Assembly (NCBI GenBank): GCA_964019155.1
Contig: OZ025245.1
Span: forward strand, 9,859,544 to 9,923,543
Origin: Osedax fenrisi
Taxonomy: Eukaryota; Annelida; Polychaeta; Sabellida; Siboglinidae
DNA: 64,000 nucleotides
Direction of reading: 5' to 3'
The notes beneath the pieces are model-generated. The model ran no database searches. It saw only the letters and a program-made list of their open reading frames with translations, and was not told where the DNA came from. Below are positions 63,755 through 64,000 of this stretch, in pieces. Numbering within the stretch: position 1 is the stretch's first letter; the number at the start of each line of letters is the position of its first letter. Position numbers and translations under genes: made by a program.

Positions 63755-64000
63755 GGTCGGTGGAAGGTTATCGATTATCGAGTTGATCGGTTAAATATGA
63801 AACGCTGCGAATACGAGGTAAAGCGGTTAGAATGATTTCGATTTGTAAACAACTAAAAATAATTATTATAAATGTAAACATGATTCATAGAATATTATTC
63901 AAAAATTTCAAAGATCATTAAAAATTAAATATTTTTTAAATTTTGTAAATATATTAAATTAATAGAATTTTCATTTATTTTAATAATAGTATTGATTTAA
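63755..64000. promoter_or_regulatory. Region upstream of CIB (5' leader and flank)
   Basis: The 80 bases just upstream of the ATG are GC-richer with CGAATACG and CGCTGCG motifs and are probably the 5' leader. Beyond 63850 the sequence is AT-rich. No TATA or initiator can be assigned with confidence. Confidence 0.4.

Overview
This is nuclear DNA from an animal. It is very AT-rich and packed with microsatellites, minisatellites and short non-autonomous transposons. Genes are split into small, GC-richer exons with GT...AG introns. Most long open frames here are translated simple repeats, so the gene models below were built by hand from exon-sized islands whose intron phases agree and whose joined translation matches a known family. 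The phylum cannot be told from this window.

Three cellular genes can be supported. (1) Minus strand, 20.7 to 8.0 kb: a gene with the N-terminal rhodanese domain of MAP-kinase phosphatases (DUSP/MKP type), four phase-consistent exons plus a doubtful fifth. The phosphatase catalytic domain is not found in the window. (2) Plus strand, 40.1 to 59.6 kb: an IBA57 gene (mitochondrial folate-binding-fold protein of iron-sulfur cluster assembly), eight exons giving 327 residues in one frame, including the signature KGCYIGQE. Only the N-terminal targeting exon is missing. (3) Minus strand, 63.75 to 61.58 kb: a two-exon gene for a CIB (calcium and integrin-binding) EF-hand protein, 186 residues, apparently complete. 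IBA57 and CIB are convergent.

The rest is repeats and transposons. 1-8 kb: AT-rich DNA with four MITEs, one tRNA-derived SINE and a large ACT-repeat block. 8-21 kb: the DUSP-like gene with its introns full of minisatellites. 21-40 kb: extremely AT-rich DNA with hAT-like MITEs (one nested in another), fold-back elements, three SINE copies and a dead LINE. 40-60 kb: IBA57, whose introns carry a 1.25-kb purine minisatellite, two dead LINE fragments, a TTAA-flanked MITE and, in a 9.9-kb last intron, a nearly full-length CR1/L2-type LINE with an intact reverse transcriptase. 60-64 kb: another TTAA-flanked MITE and CIB, whose single intron holds a MITE.

A recurring pattern is that tandem repeats or partial duplications begin at, or within a few bases of, splice sites of all three genes. 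This is the most unusual thing in the window. Nothing here is prokaryotic: there are no operons, CRISPR arrays or ribosome-binding sites.
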